Positions 21,401 through 33,200 are shown, counted from the first letter of the stretch. The stretch is DNA of 64,000 bases from Bolinopsis microptera (GCF_026151205.1 NC_087083.1:3486536-3550535); one strand, 5' to 3'. The notes: generated by a model not told the origin, from the letters alone. Numbers and translations: made by a program.

Positions 21401-22128
21401 TACAGGAGTACTATGGCAAAATTAAGGGCAAAAATCTTAAATGGAGAGTGATAAATGATCTTGTTGATGGTATGTTTTCTAGTGATTATGGAGGTGATGT
21501 ACTTGGTCGAAAGAAGATTGAATTTTACGGGAATGAAGGAGTTTGTCTATTCAAGTTTTTTGTTAAAGCAGACGATCCTCAACGAATTTATGCTTGGGGC
21601 ATCCTATCATTAAACATGGTTTGCTTTTTAGTAATTTCAGTCTGCTACATTTTCATCGACAATAGAACCAGAACCACGTCAAAAGTGCTTACCCAGGGTA
21701 AAACACATACAGGTCATGAAGTAAGGAAAAGGAACAGAAGATTGCAGCGAAAAATATCGCTGATCATAGCAACGGATTTTCTTTGTTGGTTACCAGTTAC
21801 CATAGTTTCCTGTCTCCACTCGGGAGCAGTCATCGACGCTACACCATACTACTCTCTTATCTCCATAGTATTTTTACCTATCAACTCTGTAATCAACCCT
21901 ATTTTGTACAACGATTTCTCCACAACTTTATTAGAAAAAGTCAAAGAAAAATCGAAACCAGTTTTTGCTAAGAAGTGGAGAAATAAGAAAGTTTCCCCTG
22001 AACAATTTAACACTACCTGTAATTGTATCAATAAAAATGAGTGTCGCCATGATCAAGTCCAAATGATTGAGATGAAAGTTTTAAAAGCAAAAGAAAATGA
22101 TTTAACAAAGATCAGTATCGCCAAGTGA
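18488..22128 (+). CDS. Rhodopsin-family GPCR with LDLa-rich ectodomain (LGR/GRL101-like, no LRRs seen)
   Basis: One large exon encodes residues 18-1230 of a surface receptor. The first ~60 residues (LINGEGAQA ... HVLFEGNKGF ... ICQMMGY) loosely resemble a scavenger-receptor Cys-rich fold. The long ectodomain has several Cys-rich LDL-receptor class A modules. The clearest is CDNGVCLNYEQVCNVVDDCG followed by DGSDEILC (about residues 730-760). Weaker ones end PDGEDERNC, EDCLSGADENIAIC and MDFSDEC. Seven TM helices span about 805-1140. TM3 ends in AVTRL instead of DRY, TM6 reads TDFLCWLP and TM7 reads INSVINPILY, all like leucine-rich-repeat GPCRs. Extracellular loop 2 is unusually long. LGR and GRL101 receptors normally carry LRRs between LDLa and 7TM, and none are visible here. 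Ligand unknown. Confidence 0.88.
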
Positions 22129-23156
22129 AACAAAACGTTTTATTATATTATTTCTCATTTGGGAAACTGGTACATAAATTTTAAATATTTTACGTTTACA
22201 CTGCACAGTACAAACTATGAACTAATATAATTTCAACTCAATTGTACAAAGATGATTTTATTAAAATCCCATAATTATGTATAAATACCACCAATTAAAA
22301 TTTAAGAAACACTTGTAATTGTTGTAGGCATAGTTCAATAATAAATTTATTTATTATCCAATTTTAACAAAAATTGGTTAGCTTACTCATAGACTTTCAC
22401 TTACAAGGAAAGTGTCCGAAAAATGTAAAGCATATCCAACCATCAGACATTACGTTACAGCTAAAAGTAGCGTATTTTGCCCCATTTTGCCCCATTTTTA
22501 TCACTATATCAACTCCAATATCCACCAAATTTTTCGGACAGTTGTGAATGCCCTATTGGAAGGTCTTCACCAATTTTCAGAATAATCTCATTCAAGGAAC
22601 TGAAGATATGACAGAATAATACGACAAAAATCAACGAATTTCGTCAAATTATGCGACTTTTACACCTACTTTTGCTCCGAAAGCCGCGCACCATCAAATA
22701 TGGCAACAAGGCGAAACTCACTGATCAAGTGATCATTTCAAAAAGGTATGACAAATTTGGTATTGTGAAAATTCTCACAGTCTCTAGAAAACAATGGTAC
22801 AAAAATTTCGAAAATCCGAGCAAGTTTATTTTTTATCGTGCACCCCTGTTAAGGGGCTAGCTCGGATTTTAGCACGTTCAACTTATTAAAACTACCTACT
22901 TCAAGTATTATTTTCCCATGACTACTAGAGATTATTTAATTCTTATATTTCATTAAATTAGGATCGCATTAAATGTTATGGTTCTCCCGGTTTGAGACTC
23001 ACTCAGGGAAGAAGTTCAAGCCCAAACTCTCATTGTACAGATAATTATTAGGACAGTAAATTTATATTGCAATTATGGACTTTAGAATTTTATGTGAATT
23101 TATATCTGGAAGATAACTGCAATTGAAACAGGTAAATAAGGATAGTTAAATGATTG
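22129..23156. other. GPCR 3' flank and intergenic DNA
   Basis: A poly-A signal AATAAA lies near 22341. From about 22440 to 22860 the sequence is less AT-rich (GCCCCATTTTGCCCCA) and may be an old repeat. Short open frames there carry no recognisable domain. Confidence 0.5.
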
Positions 23157-23600
23157 TATTATATCACAATGCTGGCAAGCATTACCGTTGCCGTTATATT
23201 CACAATACTATTTGCCCCCTATACTATTAGTATTATATCCCCTTTATTGTTTTCCAGGCATTAAGACTCATCGAAAGTAGTTCAGCAGGTATATTTAGGT
23301 AAAAAACATTCTAATTCAATGTTAAAGATGTCAGGAATAAGAAATAGTTATGTGGAGGTTTTAAAGAAATTTGCGCAAAATACGCGCCAGCATGTTATAC
23401 GAAATTAGGTTAAAAAACCAAAATCGCCATATTCAGGTGCCTTAAAAACCATGTGAAAATTGAGTTAGAGATCTGAAACTTTACAGGGCGTCTAGACGTT
23501 GACCAAATCGACTGTAAAAAAATGTCGTGTTTCAGGAGTATCGGGAAATGGGTTTTCTGGAACCCCTGTTTTACGATAGATTGTCGTGATACATACATAC
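23157..23600 (-). mobile_element. Interspersed repeat A, copy 2
   Basis: This is the reverse complement of 5300-5757 over its full length, with scattered differences. It ends in a CATACATACATATATAT run directly before a mariner-type MITE. Confidence 0.8.
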
Positions 23601-23614
23601 ATATATATAATATA

Positions 23615-24874
23615 CAGGGTGGGCCAAAAGTCAGTACCCATACGTTGGCCTTAATAGCTCAGTCACTGAGTGCTCAATTTTAATACTTCTTTCTGGTATG
23701 ACTTAGTACCATTACTGGTTCGAGGAATTTGTCAACTCGAAAAATATTCACGTTAATTTTTTTAAAATGGAGGTTCATTTTCACATTTATTTTATAGTTT
23801 GGATAGTCGGATAAAGCTAAATGTTATTGAATTGTGTTTGGCCATTCGAATTACGTTTGTCCTGAAAGAATTAGAACTGTAGCTTCTCAGATGACCGAGA
23901 TATGAAGCATAACGAGTTTATTCATTACGTGTGATCAGGTGATTGGTTTACCTAATCACGTGATAAGGTGTTTGTTTTTTGTTTTTTTGGGCCCGGACGG
24001 TGCCGGTGGTTCTAATGACCATTTACTAAAATACATAAATACAAAATACAATATAGTATACATATTATAATCAGAAGTTTTATAAATCCTATCCGTCCAA
24101 GTTAAACTTGAAGGGCGCTACACGCACGACGAAAACTCCCTTTACTGTGACCTGAAGTAGACTACTAGTAGTAGAGCTAGTAGCGCTTGAAATTGACAGA
24201 ACTGAAAACGAAATCTGACAATTGTCGCGAAAACTGACAGTTTTGTGTGCTCAAAGTGTCGAGAAATACTGACAGTGCAAGATTGGGCACACAAGAGTGA
24301 GTTAAAACATCCTCCACACAACAAAAACTTGAATACACTAATAATAATCAATTATTAAAAACACACAAGCTCATTCTGCAGTCTTATTAGTCTTATCAGT
24401 ACTCTTTATAGCACCGTTTCTGATAAAGTGTAGCTTATCAGGCTGCTCAGTTACCAGGTGACCCCGTTAACTACCCCGTTAAACATTATGGGAATTGTTA
24501 AGGGTGCCCAATTAAGGTGTCGTGTCACGGTGTCACATAATCACCCAGTCAATTTTGTTAACGAGATACAGAAAATGCTTGATAAATTCGTCATTTCTTA
24601 TCCGTTTTGCCTCATGTTTTCAGCTCATATGCAACATTTGATAATCTACCGTCTCTGAAAAAATTAGGCGTTCAGCATGTTCAGAGAAAACAATATAGTT
24701 GTTTTAATATTGAATGGGCGTGGTCTAAAATATTCGAATTTTCAAATTTTGACGACGGAATCCTCGAACCAGTAATAAGTACAGTATGCCATCTGCAAAG
24801 CAACAGCTCTCAAATATAAAACACGGCGGAGGTATAAGACCCAACGTATGGGTTCTGACTTTTGGCCCACCCTG
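23615..24874. mobile_element. Tc1/mariner-type MITE, copy 1 (with insertion)
   Basis: Flanked by TA on both sides. The TIRs begin CAGGGTGGGCCAAAAGTCAG and match over about 38 bases. The internal sequence matches the 770-bp copy at 40933-41702, interrupted here by a ~490-bp insertion (23971-24459). No transposase is encoded. TA target and the CAGGG terminus fit Tc1/mariner. Confidence 0.88.
23971..24459 (-). mobile_element. Retroposed insertion inside the MITE
   Basis: Alignment with the intact MITE copy at 40933 shows ~490 extra bases, flanked by AGGTG on both sides (a short target duplication). The insert starts TTTGTTTTTTGTTTTTTTGGG, i.e. an A-rich tail if read on the minus strand. This suggests reverse transcription of an RNA. 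No tRNA boxes or reading frame were recognised, so it could be a SINE or a processed non-coding RNA copy. Confidence 0.6.
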
Positions 24875-24880
24875 TACATA

Positions 24881-25754
24881 TTTGACCAAAACCCATAATC
24901 ATGGGTAGAGTGGACCGCTGCCAGTGTCTCTCTTTCCCAAACAAAAGGATATGATATCAATTTGATTGACCGTTCTCAAATGCAAAATGATACCGAGAAT
25001 GAAATCGGTCGCTCGCTTTTCCCATTCATTCACGGCTTACGAATTGTAATAAGTTTCGATTAATTACATCAATCACATGCTGTCAAAATCTCTTTGGGTT
25101 GTGTTCGGGTCGATACCTAGTATTTCGGGATAAGGGTGGTAGTTAGTGAATTAGCTGAAGTTTATTGAATCTTTGTTTCCCAGTACAGCTGCCTTCGGGT
25201 AGTTCTTCTTAATCTATTACAATTGTAAATGAATGGGAAAAGCGAGCGACCGATTTCATTCTCGGTATCATTTTGCATTTGAGAACCGAGCGTGCTAAAT
25301 CACTTTACAGTCGATCTTCGAGATTGTTCTAAAAGGGCTCCCGACAGTTGAAACCAACTTCAATCGATGTATATTTTCGGACGCTGATTCCGAATCACCC
25401 CCCATGACATAGGGTTAAAATGCTCCCCTGACGAGATATTGGCGAAAAACTGTCTCGATCACGTGATATGACCATATAATTTCTCGTTAGGGTTAGGGTT
25501 TCAGCATATGCTTTTGTTATGGATTGGGTTAGGGTTAGGGTTGGAATCAGACTAGAGGGTTAGGGTTTCGAATAGTCTTTCAGGGCCAGCTAGAGAACGG
25601 GTTGAAAAAGTCACGTGACAGTCGAGTGTAGAGTGATTAATCATCATCCTCTGAGAACGGTCAATCAAATTGATATCATATCCTTTTGTTTGGGAAAGAG
25701 AGACACTGGCAGCCTAGCGGTCCACCCTACTCATGATTATGGGTTTTGGTCAAA
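24881..25754. mobile_element. Foldback MITE, copy 2 (with nested element)
   Basis: Ends TTTGACCAAAACCCATAATC / GATTATGGGTTTTGGTCAAA, TA-flanked, arms homologous to 2134-2462. The centre is larger than in copy 1. The right arm is interrupted by the telomere-repeat MITE at 25287-25649. It sits six bases after the mariner-type MITE. Confidence 0.85.
25287..25649. mobile_element. MITE with internal TTAGGG repeats, copy 1
   Basis: 363 bp, from CGAGCGTGCTAAATCAC to GATTAATCATCATCC. Near-terminal inverted repeats TAAATCACTTTACAGTCGA / TTAATCACTCTACACTCGA lie nine bases in. The flanking 9-mers are TTTGAGAAC and TCTGAGAAC. The interior holds GGGTTAGGGTTAGGGTT telomere-like runs. The second copy is at 27492-27882. 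A 9-bp duplication would suit Mutator-like elements, but the family is unconfirmed. Confidence 0.8.
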
Positions 25755-26145
25755 TATACTAATTATAAAAAACGTTATATTTGGCCCACAGATTTGAAGG
25801 AAAATACGCGAATTTGGTCCTCAGATTTAAAGGAAAATGCACAATTTGACGCGGAGAACTGAAAAAATCGCGATTTGTCTTACTGCCAGAGCCACTGGGC
25901 CGCGCTCAGCCTGTCATTCCGCCGAAATCGAATCTCTATTGATCGGTGATTTATGTTCATATGAATATGATTATAAACATGAATATAATAGCCTGAGGCC
26001 CCCATGTAAGATTTTGTGATGCCAGGATCTGAAAAATCGCGATACCGCACATCAACATGCTGCAATTTCCTTTTGTCCTTACCCTGGAATTTTTGGCTTT
26101 GGCGCGAAGCGTCAAAAAATATTAATAAGGCTGTGGCGCGAAGCT

Positions 26146-26168
26146 CCCCCCCCCCCCCCCCCCCCCCC
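26146..26168. repeat. Poly-C run (23)
   Basis: Uninterrupted C23 after GGCGCGAAGCT. Confidence 0.95.
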
Positions 26169-26356
26169 TTTATTTATTATAAAGTTTGAATAATCTTAGG
26201 TTAATCAAGCTTTTTGTTTATTAACAAACTATTCTATCAAGTTCACTCAATTTGGAATTGAAATTCCACCCTCGGCAAATTTAACCTTGTCCCTGAGTGA
26301 TCAGGCTGAAAATTGCGCGTTGTTATGACGACATCGTTTTGCGGAGTGATCGAGCT

Positions 26357-26407
26357 TTTTGGATATCGCAGCTTCCTACATCATGTAGGAAGCTGCGATA
26401 TCCAAAA
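26357..26407. repeat. Perfect 25-bp hairpin
   Basis: Arms of 25 bases (reading TTTTGGATATCGCAG onward and its complement) around a single C at 26382. Weaker pairing extends outward (GAGCTTTTT / AAAAAGC). No promoter or poly-T terminator is obvious. It could be a small foldback insertion or a transcribed hairpin. Confidence 0.85.
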
Positions 26408-26697
26408 TGAAAAAGCATGTAGTACATGCGCGCTCTGATCAAACCGAAAATAAAAGTTGTTGTCTAATCACTCCATCTTACAATATAAAAGGAAAAACAA
26501 ATTATTATCTGAAAGTTATTAATATTAACGAAATAATTACAATTTGTAAAAAAGTTTGGGATTCCAGATTCGAAGTCAAAAGTCGGACTATAGTGGTGAT
26601 AATATTGATGATAATATCGGTTTTCTGCCCCACAAAAATGATCTCTCAATTTGTGATATATAAATGTGGGCAGGCTTTTGGTATCTGGTCAAAAAGC

Positions 26698-26848
26698 CTA
26701 GCAGTATCCAATCTTGTGTTTTGTTTCCAGACACTTAAGTTCTTGAGTTTCTTCTACAACTTCGTACTTTGAACACCAGAACAGCCCGTTAACGTTGTAA
26801 CGAGCGTTCATTAATCGGAACATCCTGTTCTTTCTCCCCATATCGTAC
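26698..26848 (-). CDS. B4GALNT1: beta-1,4-GalNAc transferase, exon 13 (last)
   Basis: Follows the acceptor TTGTTCTCAG, enters in phase 2 and encodes YDMGRKNRMFRLMNARYNVN onward to a TAG stop at 26698-26700. The basic KNR/MF segment and ending match the position of the short C-terminal tail of the family. Confidence 0.75.
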
Positions 26849-26945
26849 CTGAGAACAAGCAACATCAACTTACTCTAACTTACTCTAACTTTTAGTGTTG
26901 CTATGATGTTGCTATAGTAACTTCTAGTGTTGCTATAGTAACTTG

Positions 26946-29077
26946 GGTTCTTTTGCGATAGTCAAAACGCGACAACTAGCGCTGGATGGCGACAACTAGC
27001 GCTATCCAGCGCTAGTTGGCGCCATCCAGCGCTAGTTGTCGCTATCCAGCGCTGGATAACGCTGGCCAGCGCAAAATTTATATGTTCGATAATTGTCGCT
27101 ATCCAGCGCTAGTTGTCGCCATCCAGCGCTAGTTGTCGCCATCCAGCGCTAGTTGACGCCATCCAGCCTTAGTTCAACTAGCCAGCGACAACTAGCGCTG
27201 GATAGCGACAACTAATAGTTGTCGCTATCCAGCGCTAGTTGTCGCTGGCTATGCGACACTGTCGCACGCGATAGTTTGCGATGGCCAGCGCAACTGGCCA
27301 TCGCAGAAAACAGTTTGATAACTAGCGCTGGATAGCGACAACTAGCGCTGGCCAGCGCTGGCCATCGATAGCCAGCGCAAAATGTTTGCAATATTACTCG
27401 TCAGCTAGCGCTGGCCAGCGCTATCCGGCGCTATCCAGCGCTATCCAGCGCTATCCAGCGCTATCCAGCGCTATCCAGCGCTATCCAGCGCCGAGCGTGC
27501 TAAATCACTCTACAGTCGATCTTCGAGATTGTTCTAAAAGGGCCCCCGACGGTTGAAACCAACTTCAATCGATGTATTTTCGGACGCTGATTCCGAATCA
27601 CCCCCCCCCCCCCCCCCCCCCCCATGACATAGGGTTAAAATGCTCCCCTGACGAGATATTGGCGAAAAACTGTCTTGATCACGTGATATGACCGTATAAG
27701 GAAGTTAGTCTAATTTTTCGTTAGGGTTAGGGTTTCAGCATATGTTTTTGTTAAGGATTGGGTTAGGGTTGGGATCAGATTAGACTAGAGGGTTAGGGTT
27801 TCGAAAAGTCGTTCAGAACCAGCTAGAGAACGGGTTGAAAAAGTCACGTGACAGTCGAGTGTAGAGTGATTAATCATCATCCATTCAGCGCTAGCCAGCG
27901 CTATCCAGCGCTGGCCAGCACAATGTATCAAAATCATATACTTGCGATATTATTCGTCAGCTAATATATGAAAATCAAATATTTGCGATATTGCTCGTCA
28001 GCCAGCACTGGCCAGCGGAATATAGTTGCAATAATAATATTGTTCGTCAGCTAGCGCTAGCCAGCGCAATGCCATGATAACTCAAAATCAAATATTTGCG
28101 ATATTACTCGTCAGCTTGCGCCGGCTCTCGCTAGCCAGCGCAATATACCAAAATCAAATATTTGCGATATTATTATAATCGTCAGCTGACGCTTTGCTCT
28201 AACCAGAGCCCTCTCGCTTGCAGTAGCGCGCGACAACAAGCGCGTCACGCACGCAGTACGCGTAGGCACATGGCTATGTGAAGCTGACGCTGACTGACCA
28301 GCGCAATATATTTGCAATATTTTTTGTCAGCTTAAAGTTAACGGGTGATAGTCTGATACTCGTAAAATTGGAAATATTTTTCAAATCCAAGTCCAACTCG
28401 GTGCGCAAATATTTGTAAAAACTAAAACTAAAACTAAAGGTACGGTTATAAACCTACATTTACAATCGTTAGCGTTGGCTTACTAGCTGGGTGGAGCTCA
28501 ACTTACTGGGCGGCGCTCAGCCTGTCATTCCGCCGAATTTCTATTCTAATAGTAATAATATATTGCTTAATAAGTATATAGTAATATCGCAAGTATATGA
28601 TATTGATTTTGATACATTGTGCTGGCCAGCGCTAGCTGACGAGTAATATCGCAAAAATTTTGCGCTGGCTATCGATGGCCAGCGCAGGCCAGCGCTAGTT
28701 GTCGACATCCAGCGCTAGTTGTCGCTGTCCAGCGCTAGTTGTCGCTATCCAGCGCTAGTTGTCGCTGTCCAGCGCTAGTTGTCGCTATCCAGCGCTATTT
28801 GTCGCGACAATTATCGAAAAATTATCAAAAATTGATATTTTGCGCTTGATAGCGACAACTAGCGCTGGACAGCGACAACTAGCGCTGGATAGCGACAACT
28901 AGCACTGGATGTCGACAACTAGCGCTGGATGGCGACAACTAGCGCTGGATAGCGACAATTATCGAACACATATATATTTTGCGCTGGCCAGCGTTATCCA
29001 GCGCTGGATAGCGACAACTAGCGCTAGTTGTCGCCATCCAGCGCTAGTTGTCGCGTTTTGACTATCGCAAAAGAACC
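26946..29077. mobile_element. Foldback-type DNA element with 58-bp TIRs and 8-bp TSD
   Basis: The two ends are perfect inverted repeats for 58 bases, beginning GGTTCTTTTGCGATAGTC. They are flanked by the direct 8-mer GTAACTTG (26938-26945 and 29078-29085). The interior, and much of the TIR itself, is made of short repeats of the type GCGACAACTAGCGCTGGAT and CCAGCGCTA in both orientations. There is no transposase frame. A telomere-repeat MITE is nested at 27492-27882. The architecture resembles Foldback/Galileo elements. It lies in the last intron of the GalNAc-transferase gene. Confidence 0.85.
27492..27882. mobile_element. MITE with internal TTAGGG repeats, copy 2
   Basis: Homologous to 25287-25649, with a poly-C run expanded to C23 (27601-27623). 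The flanking 9-mers are ATCCAGCGC and ATTCAGCGC, again differing by one C/T. Inserted in the CCAGCGC minisatellite. Confidence 0.8.
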
Positions 29078-29229
29078 GTAACTTGTACTGTTGTCCAGTT
29101 GTCTGTAACGATGCTAACTTTTAGCGTTACTGTAGTAAATAAGTAACTAGAAGTTTAGCTATAATGTTGCTATAGTGACTTGCTGCGTTGCTATAGTAAC
29201 CTATAGTATTGCTATAGTAAATTATTAAC

Positions 29230-29387
29230 CTGAGTTTTTGATAATTTTTGGATCGTTCCTCCGGAGTCTCCTGTTGATTTATAACCTCTATATCGTCACA
29301 GTACACTATTTTATTTCCCACGGCTTTCATTTTTACGAAGAAATCTGCATGTTCTGCTATCAGTAACTCTTCGCTCCAGCCTCCTAT
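29230..29387 (-). CDS. B4GALNT1: beta-1,4-GalNAc transferase, exon 12
   Basis: Acceptor CGCATCAG, phase 0 in, phase 2 out at an unusual donor AG/GTTAAT. Encodes IGGWSEELLIAEHADFFVKM and then YCDDIEVINQQE. The W-x-E...EH-x-DFF motif is the acceptor-side/catalytic region of this glycosyltransferase family. Confidence 0.85.
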
Positions 29388-29399
29388 CTGATGCGAAAA

Positions 29400-30275
29400 C
29401 AAATGTTAGGACAAATATTAAAACAATTATCAGGACAGGTATTAGGAAAGATATTAGGACAGGTATTAGGAAAGGTATTTGGACAGGTATTAGGAAAGAT
29501 ATTAGGACAGGTATTAGGAAAGATATTAGGAAAATTATTAGGAAAGATATTAGGATAGGTATTAGGAAAGATATCAGGACAGGTATTAGGAAAGATATTA
29601 TGACAGGTATTAGGAAAGATATTAGGACAGGTATTAGGAAAGATATTAGGACAGGTATTAGGAAAGATATTAGGACAGGTATTAGGAAAGATATTAGGAC
29701 AGGTATTAGGAAAGATATTAGGACAGGTATTAGGAAAGATATTAGGACATGTATTAGGAAAGATATTAGGATAGGTATTAGGAAAGATATTAGGACAGGT
29801 ATTAGGAAAGATATTAGGACAGGTATTAGGAAAGATATGAGGACAGGTATTTGGAATGATATTAGGACAGGTATTAGGAAAGATATCAGGACAGGTATTA
29901 GGAAAGATATTATGACAGGTATTAGGAAAGATATTAGGACAGGTATTAGGAAAGATATTAGGACAGGTATTAGGAAAGATATTAGGACAGGTATTAGGAA
30001 ATATATTAGGACAGGTATTAGGAAAGATATTAGGACAGGTATTAGGAAAGATATCAGGACAGGTATTAGGAATGATATTAGGACAGGTATTAGGAAAGAT
30101 ATTAGGACAGGTATTAGGAAAGATATTAGGACAGGTATTAGGAAAGATATTAGGACAGGTATTAGGAAAGATATTAGGACAGGTATTAGGAAAGATATTA
30201 GGACAGGTATTAGGAAAGATATCAGGACAGGTATTAGGAAAGATATCAGGACAGGTATTAGGAAAGATATCAATG
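29400..30275. repeat. 24-bp minisatellite
   Basis: About 36 copies of GGACAGGTATTAGGAAAGAT plus ATTA (24 bp). The multiple-of-3 period leaves frames open on both strands (for example 29600-30304 + and 29311-30273 -), which are artefacts. It sits between exon 12 and the 70-bp array in the same intron. Confidence 0.9.
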
Positions 30276-30280
30276 TCCTA

Positions 30281-33200
30281 CCTCTAATACAGGCTGAGTT
30301 TTAGCCATGAAGATGTTGCTGGTGGAGTCGCACTGCTCGCACCCCCCTTACCTCTAATACAGGCTGAGTTTTAGCCATGAAGATGTTGCTGGTGGAGTCG
30401 CACTGCTCGCACCCCCCTTACCTCTAATACAGGCTGAGTTTTAGCCATGAAGATGTTGCTGGTGGAGTCGCACTGCTCGCACCCCCCTTACCTCTAATAC
30501 AGGCTGAGTTTTAGCCATGAAGATGTTGCTGGTGGAGTCGCACTGCTCGCACCCCACTTACCTCTAATACAGGCTGAGTTTTAGCCATGAAGATGTTGCT
30601 GGTGGAGTCGCACTGCTCGCACCCCACTTACCTCTAATACAGGCTGAGTTTTAGCCATGAAGATGTTGCTGGTGGAGTCGCACTGCTCGCACCCCACTTA
30701 CCTCTAATACAGGCTGAGTTTTAGCCATGAAGATGTTGCTGGCGGAGTCGCACTGCTCGCACCCCACTTACCTCTAATACAGGCTGAGTTTTAGCCATGA
30801 AGATGTTGCTGGTGGAGTCGCACTGCTCGCACCCCACTTACCTCTAATACAGGCTGAGTTTTAGCCATGAAGATGTTGCTGGTGGAGTCGCACTGCTCGC
30901 ACCCCACTTACCTCTAATACAGGCTGAGTTTTAGCCATGAAGATGTTGCTGGTGGAGTCGCACTGCTCGCACCCCACTTACCTCTAATACAGGCTGAGTT
31001 TTAGCCATGAAGATGTTGCTGGTGGAGTCGCACTGCTCGCACCCCACTTACCTCTAATACAGGCTGAGTTTTAGCCATGAAGATGTTGCTGGTGGAGTCG
31101 CACTGCTCGCACCCCACTTACCTCTAATACAGGCTGAGTTTTAGCCATGAAGATGTTGCTGGCGGAGTCGCACTGCTCGCACCCCACTTACCTCTAATAC
31201 AGGCTGAGTTTTAGCCATGAAGATGTTGCTGGTGGAGTCGCACTGCTCGCACCCTCCTTACCTCTAATACAGGCTGAGTTTTAGCCATGAAGATGTTGCT
31301 GGTGGAGTTGCACTGCTCGCACCCCACTTACCTCTAATACAGGCTGAGTTTTAGCCATGAAGATGTTGCTGGTGGAGTCGCACTGCTCGCACCCCACTTA
31401 CCTCTAATACAGGCTGAGTTTTAGCCATGAAGATGTTGCTGGTGGAGTCGCACTGCTCGCACCCTCCTTACCTCTAATACAGGCTGAGTTTTAGCCATGA
31501 AGATGTTGCTGGTGGAGTCGCACTGCTCGCACCCTCCTTACCTCTAATACAGGCTGAGTTTTAGCCATGAAGATGTTGCTGGTGGAGTCGCACTGCTCGC
31601 ACCCCCCTTACCTCTAATACAGGCTGAGTTTTAGCCATGAAGATGTTGCTGGTGGAGTCGCACTGCTCGCACCCCACTTACCTCTAATACAGGCTGAGTT
31701 TTAGCCATGAAGATGTTCCTGGTGGAGTCGCACTGCTCGCACCCCACTTACCTCTAATACAGGCTGAGTTTTAGCCATGAAGATGTTGCTGGTGGAGTTG
31801 CACTGCTCGCACCCCCACTTACCTCTAATACAGGCTGAGTTTTAGCCATGAAGATGTTGCTGGTGGAGTCGCACTGCTCGCACCCCACTTACCTCTAATA
31901 CAGGCTGAGTTTTAGCCATGAAGATGTTGCTGGTGGAGTCGCACTGCTCGCACCCCACTTACCTCTAATACAGGCTGAGTTTTAGCCATGAAGATGTTGC
32001 TGGTGGAGTCGCACTGCTCGCACCCCACTTACCTCTAATACAGGCTGAGTTTTAGCCATGAAGATGTTGCTGGTGGAGTCGCACTGCTCGCACCCCACTT
32101 ACCTCTAATACAGGCTGAGTTTTAGCCATGAAGATGTTGCTGGTGGAGTCGCACTGCTCGCACCCCACTTACCTCTAATACAGGCTGAGTTTTAGCCATG
32201 AAGATGTTGCTGGTGGAGTCGCACTGCTCGCACCCCCCTTACCTCTAATACAGGCTGAGTTTTAGCCATGAAGATGTTGCTGGTGGAGTCGCACTGCTCG
32301 CACCCTCCTTACCTCTAATACAGGCTGAGTTTTAGCCATGAAGATGTTGCTGGTGGAGTCGCACTGCTCGCACCCCACTTACCTCTAATACAGGCTGAGT
32401 TTTAGCCATGAAGATGTTGCTGGTGGAGTCGCACTGCTCGCACCCCCCTTACCTCTAATACAGGCTGAGTTTTAGCCATGAAGATGTTGCTGGTGGAGTC
32501 GCACTGCTCGCACCCCACTTACCTCTAATACAGGCTGAGTTTTAGCCATGAAGATGTTGCTGGTGGAGTCGCACTGCTCGCACCCCACTTACCTCTAATA
32601 CAGGCTGAGTTTTAGCCATGAAGATGTTGCTGGTGGAGTCGCACTGCTCGCACCCCCCTTACCTCTAATACAGGCTGAGTTTTAGCCATGAAGATGTTGC
32701 TGGTGGAGTCGCACTGCTCGCACCCCCCTTACCTCTAATACAGGCTGAGTTTTAGCCATGAAGATGTTGCTGGTGGAGTCGCACTGCTCGCACCCCCACT
32801 TAACTCTAATACAGGCTGAGTTTTAGCCATGAAGATGTTGCTGGTGGAGTCGCACTGCTCGCACCCCCACTTACCTCTAATACAGGCTGAGTTTTAGCCA
32901 TGAAGATGTTGCTGGTGGAGTCGCACTGCTCGCACCCCACTTACCTCTAATACAGGCTGAGTTTTAGCCATGAAGATGTTGCTGGTGGAGTCGCACTGCT
33001 CGCACCCCACTTACCTCTAATACAGGCTGAGTTTTAGCCATGAAGATGTTGCTGGTGGAGTCGCACTGCTCGCACCCCACTTACCTCTAATACAGGCTGA
33101 GTTTTAGCCATGAAGATGTTGCTGGTGGAGTCGCACTGCTCGCACCCCACTTACCTCTAATACAGGCTGAGTTTTAGCCATGAAGATGTTGCTGGTGGAG

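Larger units (their letters stand above)
25755..26697. other. Intergenic DNA downstream of the GalNAc-transferase gene
   Basis: Holds the ~35-bp repeated motif at 25891-25930, a C23 run at 26146-26168 and a perfect hairpin at 26357-26407. A 121-codon frame at 26407-26772 overlaps the antisense of the last GalNAc-transferase exon and shows no domain. Confidence 0.5.

Noticed and set aside
25490-25560. Chromosome end or fusion point marked by TTAGGG
   Set aside because: Only a few repeats, embedded in a MITE present in two copies. Not a telomere.
26407-26772. 121-codon plus-strand frame
   Set aside because: It overlaps the antisense of the last GalNAc-transferase exon and shows no domain or splice support.
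29311-30304. Long open frames on both strands (320 and 234 codons)
   Set aside because: Artefacts of a 24-bp repeat with no stop codon. The peptides are pure 8-residue repeats with no gene context.
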